Numbered from the stretch's first letter, positions 8,200-16,968 are shown. The stretch is 64,000 nt of DNA from VXYL01 sp965116345 (GCA_965116345.1 OZ220680.1:1426001-1490000); one strand, 5' to 3'. The notes: a model not told the origin generated them from the sequence alone. Made by a program: numbers and translations.

Positions 8200-9591
8200 T
8201 CAGTCGTCGATACCGCAGGCCATCGCTGTCAGGTAGTCGTAGCTGTGCACGAAGGTCATGCCGTCGATCACGATCCGCTCCGCTTCGGGCAGCAGATCCC
8301 GGCGGTTCCGCGACTCGTCGCGGGCGACGCGGCGGTTGCCGTCGTAGCGTCTGAACAGGATCGTTCGCCCACCGTCGTCGACGAACGCGAAGATGACCAC
8401 ATCCAGTTCACTGGCGTCTTTTTCCATTTCGACGACGCGGGTGCACGTGAGGGTCTGTTCGCCGACACGCACCGCGAAGACGCCGTCCGCGAACGCCGTC
8501 GGGCTGTCCCGACACCGACCGATCTGCCCGTCCTCGTCAGCCACGAGCCACTCGCCGGCATCGATGCGGCGGGGGCAGATGCCCCAATCCAACTCGAAGC
8601 CGTCGTCCAGAAACGTACGGAGCTTCCGCGTGCCGTCGCTCGCGAGTCGCTCCACCCCGAGCCACTCGGCCTCCCTGTCGTTCAATCGACCCCACACCCG
8701 GGTGTGGCGATCAGCCGTCATCGGGTCCAATAGCCCGTCAACAGTGAAGTGCTGTTCTTCGACGTCGATCTCCACGCATTCACGGTCGTGCAGCACCGCG
8801 CCTCGTGCCGCGCGCATCGTGTTGGTCGAGGTCAAGCGCCACTCGGAACCCCCGTGAATCGGCTGGTACTCGGCCCGGCGGACTTCGTCGTGGAGTTCGG
8901 GAACCACGAACCACCAGGTGAGCTCCCGCATGTCGACGGGAGAAGCCTTCTCTCGGAGTCTTTCGACAACGACCTTCGGCCGCTCCTCCGGGAACGGGCT
9001 GACAACCGTTCTACTGTCCGTACTCATGTCTGTCTTCCTTCTGCTGATGCCCATTTCGCCGCGAACCCAATCGCGGCCGTGCGACAGTCGTCGCTTGATG
9101 GTTCCCGGCGCGCAGCGGTGCCGCGCGGCGATCTCCGCGATGCTCAGACCATCCACGTAGAACGACCTGAGCGCCTGCCTCTCCCTCTCGGGAACCGTCT
9201 CGAAGGCCTCCACGACATCCGCGGCCAAGCGACGTTGCCGGTCATCCACCACGCCTATGCGGTTGACCATGAACGCCAGCACCTCGTCGTCCACGGTGTC
9301 CTCTCGACGTTGCGCCGAGCGCAGATAGTCCGCGCAGCGGTTGCGCGCCACCTGGTAGAGCCATGCGCGCACGTTTCTCGGTGCGCGGGATCCTGGCGCG
9401 AGCCCTCTCCACGCCTGCACGAAGGTCTCCTGGAGCAGGTCTTCGACCGCGGCGACATCGCCCGTCGCACCGAGCCGGCGACCGATGAGGGCCGCCAACG
9501 ACCGTTCGTACCGGCGAACCAGCAGGACGAACACCTGCTGCTCGCCACGCCGAATCCGCTCGACGAGGAGCATGTCGCTTGGGTTTTCCAT
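8200..9591 (-). CDS. ECF-type RNA polymerase sigma factor with long C-terminal extension
   Basis: 463 residues. Residues 1-90 hold the sigma-2 region (VEDLLQETFVQAWRG, VRAWLYQVARNRCADYL). Residues 120-185 hold sigma-4 with a helix-turn-helix (LSIAEIAARHRCAPGTIKRR). About 275 further residues follow, unlike the 180-200 residue ECF norm. They are rich in acidic residues and aromatics and I do not recognise them. No separate anti-sigma gene is adjacent, so the extension may sense or regulate. I chose ATG 9591; in-frame ATGs at 9603 and 9612 are possible. It is divergent from the amine oxidase gene. Confidence 0.75.
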   Translation of the reverse strand: MENPSDMLLVERIRRGEQQVFVLLVRRYERSLAALIGRRLGATGDVAAVEDLLQETFVQAWRGLAPGSRAPRNVRAWLYQVARNRCADYLRSAQRREDTVDDEVLAFMVNRIGVVDDRQRRLAADVVEAFETVPERERQALRSFYVDGLSIAEIAARHRCAPGTIKRRLSHGRDWVRGEMGISRRKTDMSTDSRTVVSPFPEERPKVVVERLREKASPVDMRELTWWFVVPELHDEVRRAEYQPIHGGSEWRLTSTNTMRAARGAVLHDRECVEIDVEEQHFTVDGLLDPMTADRHTRVWGRLNDREAEWLGVERLASDGTRKLRTFLDDGFELDWGICPRRIDAGEWLVADEDGQIGRCRDSPTAFADGVFAVRVGEQTLTCTRVVEMEKDASELDVVIFAFVDDGGRTILFRRYDGNRRVARDESRNRRDLLPEAERIVIDGMTFVHSYDYLTAMACGIDD

Positions 9592-9709
9592 CGAATCGAC
9601 CATTGCGTTCATCAAGGCGTCGCAAACCCAGGAAAGGTTCGCGGATTGTTCTGCCGGTTGCTGCCAGCATGGTACGGTCGCTGCCAGCGAGCTACGGAAT
9701 CCCGACAGC

Positions 9710-11626
9710 ATGGCCGAGACCATCATCGTTAGTACGCCCGTCCATCCCCTGGACCCGCCCACGGTGGCGGAAGTCGAGCACGCCACCGCGCTGATCAAGG
9801 AAACGATGGGCAAGGCGTGGGGCGAACGCGCCGGCTTCTGTTCCGTCGCGCTGGTCGAACCCGCGAAAGGCGCACTCAAGTCCTTCTCGTTGGACGAAAA
9901 ACCACCCCGCAAGCTGCGTTTCCTCGGCTACGACTACCCCGTCGACGACCCCGACGGTGGGTTCGATGCCACGGTGGACCTGGTGACCGGGAAAGTCGCC
10001 ATGGCGCGCATCACCAAGGGCCAGGCGCCCATCGGCGGTGCCGACGTATTCAACGCGATCCGCATCGCCAAGCAGGATTCCGGCTGGCAGGCCGCAATGC
10101 GCCGACGCGGAATCGAGGATTTCGACAACGTCCAGATCGACCCTTGGCCGGCAAGCGGTTATCCGCATCCGAGCATTCCGCCGGGCCACCGCGCGCACCG
10201 GTGCATCAGCTTCGTGCGTGAGGACAAGACCGACAACGGCTACGCCCGGCCGGTGCAGGGCCTGATCGCCCACGTCGATCTCACCGCCGGACGGGTCGCC
10301 CACCTCGAGGACCACGGCGACGTGCCGCTGCCGCCGGAGTCGGGTCGCTACGACGCCGCCAGTCAGCCGCGCCTGCGGGAGGGGCCGAAGCCGTTGTCGA
10401 TCACCCAGCCGGAGGGAGTATCGTTCACCGTGGACGGCAATGCCGTCACTTGGCAGAACTGGGAGTTCCGGGTCGGCATGCATCCGACCAACGGCCTCGT
10501 GCTGCACCAACTCGGCTACCGCGATGACGGTGAGCTGCGCCCGATCCTGCATCGTGCGGCACTCTCGGAGATGATCGTCCCCTACGGCGACACCGACCCG
10601 ATGCACCGTTGGAAGCACGTCCTCGACGCGGGCGAGGCCAGCATCGGCAACTGCGCGAACTCGCTGATGCTCGGTTGCGACTGCCTCGGCGAAATCCGCT
10701 ACCTCGACCACGTCGCGGTCAAGCCCGACGGCGCGGCACGGCAGGTGAAGAACGCCATCTGCCTGCACGAGGAGGATCGCGGCATTCTCTGGAAGCACCA
10801 CGACGGCCACTCCCAGACCACCGAAGTCCGCCGCTCGCGACGTCTCGTCGTCAGTTCCTTCCACACCGTCGGCAACTACGAGTACGGCTTCTACTGGCAC
10901 CTGTATCTGGACGGTTCGATCGAGATGGAGGTCAAGCTCACCGGCATCGTCGGCGTCTCCGCCGTCCTAGACGGCGAAGAACGCGCCGAATTCGCACCCC
11001 TGGTCGCACCCAATCTCGCCTCGCCCGTGCACCAGCACCTATTCTGCTTTCGACTCGACTTCGACCTCGACGGCGAAACCAACAGTGTCTACGAAGCCGA
11101 GACCGAGGCCGTCCCCGCGGACGTGTCGAATCCGGATGGCACGGCGTTCCGCATCCGCTCGCGTCTGCTCGACACCGAGAAGCAGGCGCGACGCAACGTG
11201 GACCCGTCACGGTCCCGGTCGTGGAAGGTGGTGAACCCGGAGCGCAGGAACCGCCTGGGCAATCCGGTGGGCTATCGGTTGCTGCCCGGTGCCACCCCCG
11301 CACTATTGGCCGAGGAGAACTCGAAGGTCGCCGCACGCGCGGCCTTCGCGCGCCACAACCTGTGGGTGACGCCCTACCACCGCGATGAACTCTGTGCGGC
11401 CGGCGACCATCCCAACCTGAACCCCGGCGGCGACGGCCTGCCCGCGTGGACCGCGCAAGACCGCTCCGTCGAGGCCACCGACATCGTGCTCTGGCACACC
11501 GTGGGATCGACCCACCTGCCGCGACCGGAGGACTGGCCGGTGATGCCGGTGGAGACCTGTGGATTCCTGCTTCAGCCAGTGGGCTTCTTCGACCGCAATC
11601 CGGCCATCGACCTACCGCCGCAATGA
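9710..11626 (+). CDS. Copper-containing primary-amine oxidase
   Basis: 638 residues. It oxidises primary amines to aldehydes, ammonia and hydrogen peroxide. The topaquinone precursor is Y390 in the motif GNYEYGFYW, and the likely catalytic base is D306 in YGDTDPMHRWKHVLDAG. Copper ligands are H441 and H443 (VHQH) and a late histidine in GSTHLPRPEDWPVMP. No signal peptide is visible, so a cytoplasmic enzyme is likely. The gene is divergent from the ECF sigma gene, with about 118 bases between the starts. Length and motifs are complete. Confidence 0.92.
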   Translation: MAETIIVSTPVHPLDPPTVAEVEHATALIKETMGKAWGERAGFCSVALVEPAKGALKSFSLDEKPPRKLRFLGYDYPVDDPDGGFDATVDLVTGKVAMARITKGQAPIGGADVFNAIRIAKQDSGWQAAMRRRGIEDFDNVQIDPWPASGYPHPSIPPGHRAHRCISFVREDKTDNGYARPVQGLIAHVDLTAGRVAHLEDHGDVPLPPESGRYDAASQPRLREGPKPLSITQPEGVSFTVDGNAVTWQNWEFRVGMHPTNGLVLHQLGYRDDGELRPILHRAALSEMIVPYGDTDPMHRWKHVLDAGEASIGNCANSLMLGCDCLGEIRYLDHVAVKPDGAARQVKNAICLHEEDRGILWKHHDGHSQTTEVRRSRRLVVSSFHTVGNYEYGFYWHLYLDGSIEMEVKLTGIVGVSAVLDGEERAEFAPLVAPNLASPVHQHLFCFRLDFDLDGETNSVYEAETEAVPADVSNPDGTAFRIRSRLLDTEKQARRNVDPSRSRSWKVVNPERRNRLGNPVGYRLLPGATPALLAEENSKVAARAAFARHNLWVTPYHRDELCAAGDHPNLNPGGDGLPAWTAQDRSVEATDIVLWHTVGSTHLPRPEDWPVMPVETCGFLLQPVGFFDRNPAIDLPPQ

Positions 11627-11679
11627 TCACAGGGTCGCCCCGCCCTTGCAGATCCCGACACTCGTAGAAGTCCGCCCCG

Positions 11680-12180
11680 TCAGTCGTGGCGAGGCACGAC
11701 GCGCCCGCCCTCATTGACCCAGAGGTCGCCCCACCAAATCGGCAGGGCCTTGTCCTCGTGCCAGTCGGGGTCGGACGAGTATTGGTTCACCCAGTTCACC
11801 ACGAGACCACGCCGGACGCCGGATTCGCGCATCAGCCGGGCGATCTCGCGGGGCGAACCGTCGGTCGACAGCATGAACTCGCTGCATTCGGCCGGCGACA
11901 ACTGCCCGAACAGTTCCCGAACTGCAGCCCTTTCCCAGTCTTCGATGTCGGAGATGTCGTGAACAAGATCGGTAAAGCGCTCGGGCGTCGGGCAGCGCAT
12001 GCCCGCCATGTAGGCGTCTACGACCGCGTGGACGTCGCACGGGCGACGGAGCCGTTCCCGCAACGTATCCGGCATGAGGTGCCCCATACGGCGGTTCGCG
12101 ATAGGGGAGTCGAACGTGTGGTCCGCGCAGACATCGTAGAGTGGAATGTGGCGTATACGAACCTCGTCCTCAGCGATCAT
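11680..12180 (-). CDS. Unknown protein, partner of the AbiEii-like gene
   Basis: 166 residues, not recognised. It is rich in charged residues and tryptophan toward the end (DWHEDKALPIWWGDLWVNEGG) and has no signal peptide or membrane segment. The ATG at 12180 has GGAGG eight bases upstream. It begins 18 bases after the stop of the nucleotidyltransferase-like gene, so the pair is probably one operon. It might be the cognate partner (antitoxin or accessory) of that protein, but nothing in the sequence proves this. It does not look like a frameshifted continuation of the first gene. Confidence 0.55.
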   Translation of the reverse strand: MIAEDEVRIRHIPLYDVCADHTFDSPIANRRMGHLMPDTLRERLRRPCDVHAVVDAYMAGMRCPTPERFTDLVHDISDIEDWERAAVRELFGQLSPAECSEFMLSTDGSPREIARLMRESGVRRGLVVNWVNQYSSDPDWHEDKALPIWWGDLWVNEGGRVVPRHD

Positions 12181-12198
12181 GCCCCACCCTCCGGTGGG

Positions 12199-12627
12199 CT
12201 ACCCTTGCCCTCTGAGAGCGCTCAATATGACGCCGGTTACGTGTTCAACCTCCTCGCAGGGGTCGTCGTGGAAACTCTGGGTGCGGACAAACGAAACCAG
12301 CGTGCCGCCAATGCGGAATTTGATGTGGTCCGGTCCGTTCAGCAGAACGCCGTCCTTGGAAATCACCCCGTCGCGAACCAACCGGTGCAGGTCCATTATG
12401 ATGTCGTCGAAGTCTTTGTGGATCAGCACGCTCAAGGGTGCATCGCCTGGCGAGAAGAAGAAGTCCAGATCGGTGCTTGACCGATGGTGCCAGCGTGTTT
12501 CGAGCGCCGTGCCGCCCCCTAGTCGCAAATGGTCGACGTCGATCCACATCGACAGCACGTCCACGGCGGCGCCCACTGCCGTTGCGGGGCCGGGATGGAG
12601 TTTCAATCTGGTCGGGGCGGGTCGCAT
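12199..12627 (-). CDS. AbiEii/AbiGii-like nucleotidyltransferase
   Basis: 142 residues. It carries the signature LRLGGGTALETRWHHRSSTD followed by LDFF, the GG(T)AL...HR.S.DLDFF motif of the AbiEii/AbiGii toxin superfamily (DUF1814). The protein is shorter than the usual 200-300 residues, so it is either a minimal form or shortened at the C-terminus. I chose the ATG at 12627. Longer reading frames upstream are a shadow of the repeat-rich start of the ftsN-like gene. Known AbiE systems are type IV toxin-antitoxin pairs with an AbiEi antitoxin upstream, and none is seen here. Confidence 0.6.
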   Translation of the reverse strand: MRPAPTRLKLHPGPATAVGAAVDVLSMWIDVDHLRLGGGTALETRWHHRSSTDLDFFFSPGDAPLSVLIHKDFDDIIMDLHRLVRDGVISKDGVLLNGPDHIKFRIGGTLVSFVRTQSFHDDPCEEVEHVTGVILSALRGQG

Positions 12628-12749
12628 GCCACTGCCGATTATAGGTCGGTCCCGACGCGGCCTCCGGGTCGCCGCTCTGATTTTCGGGCTGCCCCGCCGG
12701 CAGGGTTGTGATAGCTTTTCGGCGGGCGAACAGGGAACGTGAACCACTG

Positions 12750-13361
12750 ATGCGGCGTCGGCGAAAATCCCATGGCGGCGCGCCACCTTCTTCCCGGGCT
12801 TCCCGGGCTTCCCAGGCTTCCCGGGCTTCCCGGGTTTCCCGGGGCAGGCGCAAGGACAGCGGCAGGATATCGCTGGGTTCATTCATCGCCGGCGTCGCGG
12901 TCGGTGGTGCAACCGCACTTCTGGTCGTCTACTTGACGGGAACCGACTCGGCACCCGTCATCTCCGAACCGGACGTGACGGACCCGGCATCCGAGCCGGA
13001 GATCGACTTTCGATTCTTTCAGGTTCTGTCCGAACAGCAGGTCATGGCCGGCAACGAGGGTGTCGAACCCGCAGGTCGGACCGCGGACCTCGGTCCCCAG
13101 GAGTACATGGTGCAGGCGGGCTCGTTTCCGCGGCGTCCGGATGCCGACAAGCTACGCGCTCAACTCCTGCTCGAAGGCATGGATGTGGGCATCGCCGCAA
13201 GTCCCCGGGAAGGAGGCGGCATCCGCCACCGGGTGCTGGTCGGACCGTTCGACAACCAGGCCGATGCCCAGGAGACGCGCCGCGCTCTCAGCGAACGGGA
13301 TATCCAGGCGACGATCCTGTCCCGACCGTTGGCCAGGAAGTCGTTCGAGGCGCAACCGTAG
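12750..13361 (+). CDS. ftsN: SPOR-domain cell-division protein, FtsN-like
   Basis: 203 residues. A basic cytoplasmic N-terminus (1-40) is followed by one membrane helix (about 42-61, SLGSFIAGVAVGGATALLVV), a linker, and a C-terminal SPOR domain (about 120-195, EYMVQAGSFPRRPDADKLRA) that binds denuded septal peptidoglycan. ftsN commonly lies beside hslVU in Gammaproteobacteria, and hslV begins 1.3 kb downstream, which supports this identity over other SPOR proteins. The N-terminal Ser-Arg-Ala run is encoded by a nine-base tandem repeat. The start is the ATG at 12750; longer versions are less likely. Confidence 0.7.
   Translation: MRRRRKSHGGAPPSSRASRASQASRASRVSRGRRKDSGRISLGSFIAGVAVGGATALLVVYLTGTDSAPVISEPDVTDPASEPEIDFRFFQVLSEQQVMAGNEGVEPAGRTADLGPQEYMVQAGSFPRRPDADKLRAQLLLEGMDVGIAASPREGGGIRHRVLVGPFDNQADAQETRRALSERDIQATILSRPLARKSFEAQP
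12791..12843. repeat. Nine-base tandem repeat (TTCCCGGGC) inside the ftsN-like gene
   Basis: About six copies of a nine-base unit, with single-base variants, encode the run SRASRASQASRASRVSRG in the cytoplasmic N-terminus. The unit length keeps the frame, so copy-number changes would lengthen or shorten the basic tail without breaking the gene. On the other strand it reads as a GKP repeat, which is not a gene. Confidence 0.75.
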
Positions 13362-13376
13362 CCCTCCAGGAATGCT

Positions 13377-13404
13377 CTGATCAAGCCATCCCTGGCTTGA
13401 TCAG
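13377..13404. repeat. CTGATCAAGCCA palindrome downstream of ftsN-like gene
   Basis: Perfect 12-base arms (CTGATCAAGCCA and TGGCTTGATCAG) around TCCC, beginning 15 bases after the ftsN-like stop. It is followed by GCGCGGTCTTTTCTATTGC, similar to the segment beside the palindrome at 322-351. It is the second clear copy of that element. The gap 13362-13506 holds nothing else that I can see. Confidence 0.75.
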
Positions 13405-13506
13405 AACGCAAAAGCCAGAGCGCGGTCTTTTCTATTGCGTGCAAAACCACCACGGTAGCGTTGGCGGAATAACGTCGGCGCGCCGGCTACGCGCGGCCAA
13501 CTCCGG

Positions 13507-14460
13507 CTACAGCTTGAATCCCACCGCCAACGCGTAGCTCGAGTCCGTCTTCTTCTGACCGGGTGCTGGTGCGGACTCGTGCTGCACGTCCATGCGCAGC
13601 GCAGCGAGCCAGCGGCTGTTCACGTGGAACCGGACCCCGGTGTCCGAGTCCCAGACGGAGCCCCGATCATCGTCGAGAATGCGCAGAAGCTGGTTGTTGT
13701 GGAACAGCTCGAGGCGTTCGGCGACCAGCCAGTGCCGATACTGCAGACCCCAGCGGAGCGCCGGGTTGCTTTCCGACCCATTACCGGTCGCCGTGACCCC
13801 CTCGCCCAAGTCCACTTGCTCGAACACCTGGCTTATGCCCGCATCAGTCGTCAGCGCGCCGCGCGCCGAGTCCCAAAACGTATGGCCGAAGCCGGCACCG
13901 GCGGTGGCGCGTTGGTCGACGTTCTTGATCGGGTCGTGGAAGTACTCGAAGTGGGCCACGGCGTACCAGGAGTCGCCGTACTTCAAGCGCAGATCGTAGT
14001 CGACGTCCACCTGGTCCTTGGTCGCCACCGATGCCTCGCCCAATTGCGGCGTCGCCTGCGCCTTCTGCATCGACAGTCCGAGGACGCTGTCGAAGCGCAC
14101 GCCCACACGCTTGACGCCGGCAACAAAGTCAGGTCACGGGTCTGGGTGTTGCCCGTCGCCACCACCATGCCCAGGTCGGCCCGGGCTTCCCAACCCGCGC
14201 CGGAAGGATCTGGCCCGGTGCCGGCTTCGGCGTCCTCCTCGGCCGGCGCATCGGCAACTGCCTCGATGCGGGCGACCCGCGCGCGCGGCGCGGTCACGAT
14301 CCCGATGTGCGGAACGTCGATGGCGACAACGTCGGGCGCCGCCTCGACGAGTGCGCCGGTGAGGCGGTCGCCATTGACGAAGTGGACGATGTCGGCCGTC
14401 GCGACCACGGCCCAAAACGACAGGGAGAGAGTTGCCAAGCGTGCAATGCGACCGATCACG
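13507..14460 (-). pseudogene. DUF481 (YdiY-like) outer-membrane protein gene with a frameshift
   Basis: The 5' part (GTG start near 14460) gives a signal peptide, a small beta domain (FVNGDRLTGALVEAAPDVVA) and the DUF481 start WEARADLGMVVATGNTQTRD. The barrel continues only after a change of frame near 14120-14128: GVKRVGVRFDSVLGLSMQ, then beta strands ending SSYALAVGFKL with a terminal hydrophobic strand at 13507. A one-base loss in the TTT/TTG stretch would explain it. It may be a real inactivation or an assembly error. The gene interrupts the usual ftsN-hslV neighbourhood and lies on the opposite strand. Confidence 0.65.
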
Positions 14461-14603
14461 GGAATTCCGACTCCAGTTGGTTTTACCACTGACTGTAGCC
14501 GTTGTCCGCGCCTTGGTCACGCGGACACAGACGGTCATCGCCCGGGATCAGCGCCTGCGACGTCCGCACCGCTCCCGCCGAGAGTGCCGACAGCGACTTC
14601 TGG

Positions 14604-14628
14604 TTGAATTTCACCCGGTCACTCCCCA
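14604..14628 (+). promoter_or_regulatory. Candidate sigma-32 (heat-shock) promoter of hslVU
   Basis: TTGAA (14604-14608) and CCCCA (14624-14628), separated by 15 bases, match the RpoH-dependent pattern CTTGAA...CCCCAT. It lies about 30-55 bases before the TTG start of hslV. hslVU is a classical heat-shock operon in Gammaproteobacteria, so position and sequence agree. Confidence 0.6.
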
Positions 14629-14660
14629 CTATCGCTTTCCCGCCCATCGGTATTCGGATC

Positions 14661-15194
14661 TTGGACCAGTTCAAAGGCACGACCATCGTTTCCGTTCGCC
14701 GCGGCGCCGAAGTCGTACTCGGCGGCGACGGCCAGGTCTCCATCGGCAACACCGTCATGAAGAGCAACGCGGTCAAGGTGCGGCGACTGCACGATGATTC
14801 GGTGCTGGCAGGATTCGCCGGTGGCACGGCCGACGCGTTCACCCTGTTCGAACGGTTCGAGGGGGCGCTGGACAAGTATCACGGCAACCTCGTCCGCGCA
14901 GCCGTGGAACTCGCCAAGGACTGGCGTTCCGACCGCGTGCTGCGTCGGCTCGAAGCGCTGCTTGCCGTGGCCGACCGAAAGGCGTCGCTGATCGTGACGG
15001 GCAACGGCGACGTCATCGAGCCGGAAGGCGGCTTGATCGCGATCGGCTCCGGCGGGCCGTACGCGCAGGCCGCCGCCCGCGCGCTCATGAGCGAAACGGA
15101 GCAGTCGGCGCGCGACATCGTCGAGAAGAGTCTCGCCATCGCCGCCGAAATCTGCATCTACACCAACCACCATGTGACCATCGAGACCCTATGA
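14661..15194 (+). CDS. hslV: ATP-dependent protease HslVU, peptidase subunit
   Basis: 177 residues. An N-terminal nucleophile threonine peptidase, it forms dodecamers capped by HslU and degrades misfolded proteins in the cytosol. After a short propeptide (about DQFKG) the mature protein starts TTIVSVRRG with the catalytic threonine. NTVMKSNAVKVRRL and GFAGGTADAFTLFERF are strongly conserved. No ATG fits; the best start is TTG at 14661, giving a six-residue propeptide. Its TGA overlaps the ATG of hslU. A sigma-32-like promoter lies just upstream. Confidence 0.92.
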   Translation: MDQFKGTTIVSVRRGAEVVLGGDGQVSIGNTVMKSNAVKVRRLHDDSVLAGFAGGTADAFTLFERFEGALDKYHGNLVRAAVELAKDWRSDRVLRRLEALLAVADRKASLIVTGNGDVIEPEGGLIAIGSGGPYAQAAARALMSETEQSARDIVEKSLAIAAEICIYTNHHVTIETL

Positions 15195-16546
15195 CCCTGA
15201 TGACACCGCGCGAGATCGTCCACGAGCTCGACAAACACATCATCGGCCAGGACGACGCCAAGCGCGCGGTGGCGATCGCCATGCGCAACCGCTGGCGTCG
15301 CATGCAGCTCGACGAGGAGCTGCGCGAGGAAGTCACCCCCAAGAACATCCTCATGATCGGCCCCACCGGCGTCGGCAAGACCGAGATCGCCCGCCGCCTG
15401 GCCAAGCTCGCCAACGCGCCCTTCATCAAGGTCGAGGCGACCAAGTTCACCGAGGTGGGCTACGTCGGTCGCGACGTGGAGTCGATCGTCCGCGACCTGG
15501 CCGACGTCGCGGTCAAGATGCTGCGCGAGCAGGCCATCGACCGAGTCCAGCCGCGTGCCGAGGACGCCGCCGAGGATCGTATCCTCGATGTCCTCCTGCC
15601 GACCCCGCGCAACATCCCGAGCGGCGAACCCGAGCCTGACGTCGGTAGCGAAAACGCGCCTGCCGAGCGCACGAGCAGCGCGCGACAGATGCTCCGCAAG
15701 CGGCTGCGCGAAGGCGAACTCGACGAGCGCGAGGTGACCATCGAGGTCGACGGATCGCCCATCGGCGTCGAGATCATGGCACCCCCCGGAATGGAGGAGT
15801 TCACCGGCCATCTGCAGAGCATGTTCTCGAACATGCCCACCGGCAAGAAGCGCACCATGCGTCTCAAGGTGCGCGATGCCCTGCGCCGCATCCAGGAGGA
15901 GGAAGCACTGAAGCTGGTCAACGAAGACGAACTCAAGGCCCAGGCCATCGACGCCGTGGAGCAGACCGGCATCGTCTTCCTGGACGAGATCGACAAGGTC
16001 GCCAAGCGCGGTGAAGGGGTCGGCGCCGACGTCTCCCGGGAAGGCGTGCAGCGCGACCTGCTGCCGCTGATCGAGGGATCCACCGTCAACACGAAGTACG
16101 GCATGGTGCGCACCGACCACGTCCTGTTCATCGCCTCCGGCGCCTTCCACTTCGCCAAGCCCTCCGATCTCATCCCGGAGCTGCAGGGACGCCTGCCCAT
16201 CCGCGTGGAACTGGCGGCACTGACACCGGCCGACTTCCGGCGCATCCTGTCGGAGCCCGACGCGTCGCTCACCGAACAGTACAAGGCGCTGCTCGCCACC
16301 GAGGGAATCGACGTCGAGTTCGACGACGCCGCGCTCGACCGCATCGCCGAGATCTCCTGCGAGGTGAACGAACACACGGAGAACATCGGCGCCCGACGCC
16401 TGCACACGGTCATGGAACGCCTGCTCGACGAGGTCTCGTTCGAGGCCAGCGATGCCCAGGGCGCCACCCGGATCGACGCCACGTACGTGGACGACCACCT
16501 GGCGGACATCGCGCGCAACCAGGACCTCTCGCGCTACATTCTGTGA
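15191..16546 (+). CDS. hslU: ATP-dependent protease HslVU, ATPase subunit
   Basis: 451 residues, normal length. AAA+ unfoldase that feeds substrates into HslV. Walker A is GPTGVGKT (about residues 58-65) and Walker B lies in TGIVFLDEIDKVAKRGEG. The N-terminus TPREIVHELDKHIIGQDDAK and the GYVGRDVES pore motif are typical. The start overlaps the hslV stop (ATGA). The insertion domain between Walker A and B is present. The gene is intact. Confidence 0.95.
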   Translation: MTLMTPREIVHELDKHIIGQDDAKRAVAIAMRNRWRRMQLDEELREEVTPKNILMIGPTGVGKTEIARRLAKLANAPFIKVEATKFTEVGYVGRDVESIVRDLADVAVKMLREQAIDRVQPRAEDAAEDRILDVLLPTPRNIPSGEPEPDVGSENAPAERTSSARQMLRKRLREGELDEREVTIEVDGSPIGVEIMAPPGMEEFTGHLQSMFSNMPTGKKRTMRLKVRDALRRIQEEEALKLVNEDELKAQAIDAVEQTGIVFLDEIDKVAKRGEGVGADVSREGVQRDLLPLIEGSTVNTKYGMVRTDHVLFIASGAFHFAKPSDLIPELQGRLPIRVELAALTPADFRRILSEPDASLTEQYKALLATEGIDVEFDDAALDRIAEISCEVNEHTENIGARRLHTVMERLLDEVSFEASDAQGATRIDATYVDDHLADIARNQDLSRYIL

Positions 16547-16572
16547 ACGGCTGAGACGCCCGGCAGATCGGC

Positions 16573-16968
16573 ATGCAACCCACCGGCATCACCTACCACA
16601 AGACCGCCAAGACCCTCGAACTCACCTATCCGGGAGGGACTTCGGCGACCATCCCGGCGGAACTGCTGCGGGTCTACTCCCCATCGGCGGAAGTCCGCGG
16701 CCACAGCGAAGCCGAGCGCGTGCTGCAGACCGGCAAGAAGCACGTTGGGATCGTCAAGCTGGAGGCCGTCGGCAACTACGCCATTCGCATCGTCTTCGAC
16801 GACGGCCACGACACGGGGATCTACTCGTGGAGTTTCCTGCGAGAACTCGCCGACAACCAGGCGAACCACTGGAAGCGCTACCTGGACGAACTGCGCGAAA
16901 AGAACGCCTCGCGGCTGCCGGTGATCCCGGTGGGGCAGTGGACGCCGCGGACGGATTCCACCTCGTAG
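16573..16968 (+). CDS. DUF971 (GBBH-like N-terminal domain) protein
   Basis: 131 residues. A stand-alone DUF971 domain, related to the small N-terminal domain of gamma-butyrobetaine hydroxylase, with LTYPGGTSATIPAELLRVYSPSAEV and GIYSWSFLREL. The function is not known. This gene is often found between hslU and ubiE in Gammaproteobacteria, as here. The TAG stop is the TAG of a GTAGGGGC repeat end (element 16965-17047). The last residues (RTDSTS) therefore run straight into the repeat, and the insertion may have trimmed the C-terminus. Confidence 0.85.
   Translation: MQPTGITYHKTAKTLELTYPGGTSATIPAELLRVYSPSAEVRGHSEAERVLQTGKKHVGIVKLEAVGNYAIRIVFDDGHDTGIYSWSFLRELADNQANHWKRYLDELREKNASRLPVIPVGQWTPRTDSTS

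Noticed and set aside
9692..10900. 402-codon minus-strand frame opposite the amine oxidase
   Set aside because: Antisense shadow of a complete copper amine oxidase.
12199..12882. Collagen-like GKPGKPG start for the AbiEii-like protein
   Set aside because: It arises from the nine-base repeat of the ftsN-like gene read backwards. The ATG at 12627 gives a natural start.
15158..16498. 446-codon minus-strand frame opposite hslU
   Set aside because: Exact shadow of hslU. The composition (many His, Gly, Leu, Asp in reverse order) is typical of antisense frames.
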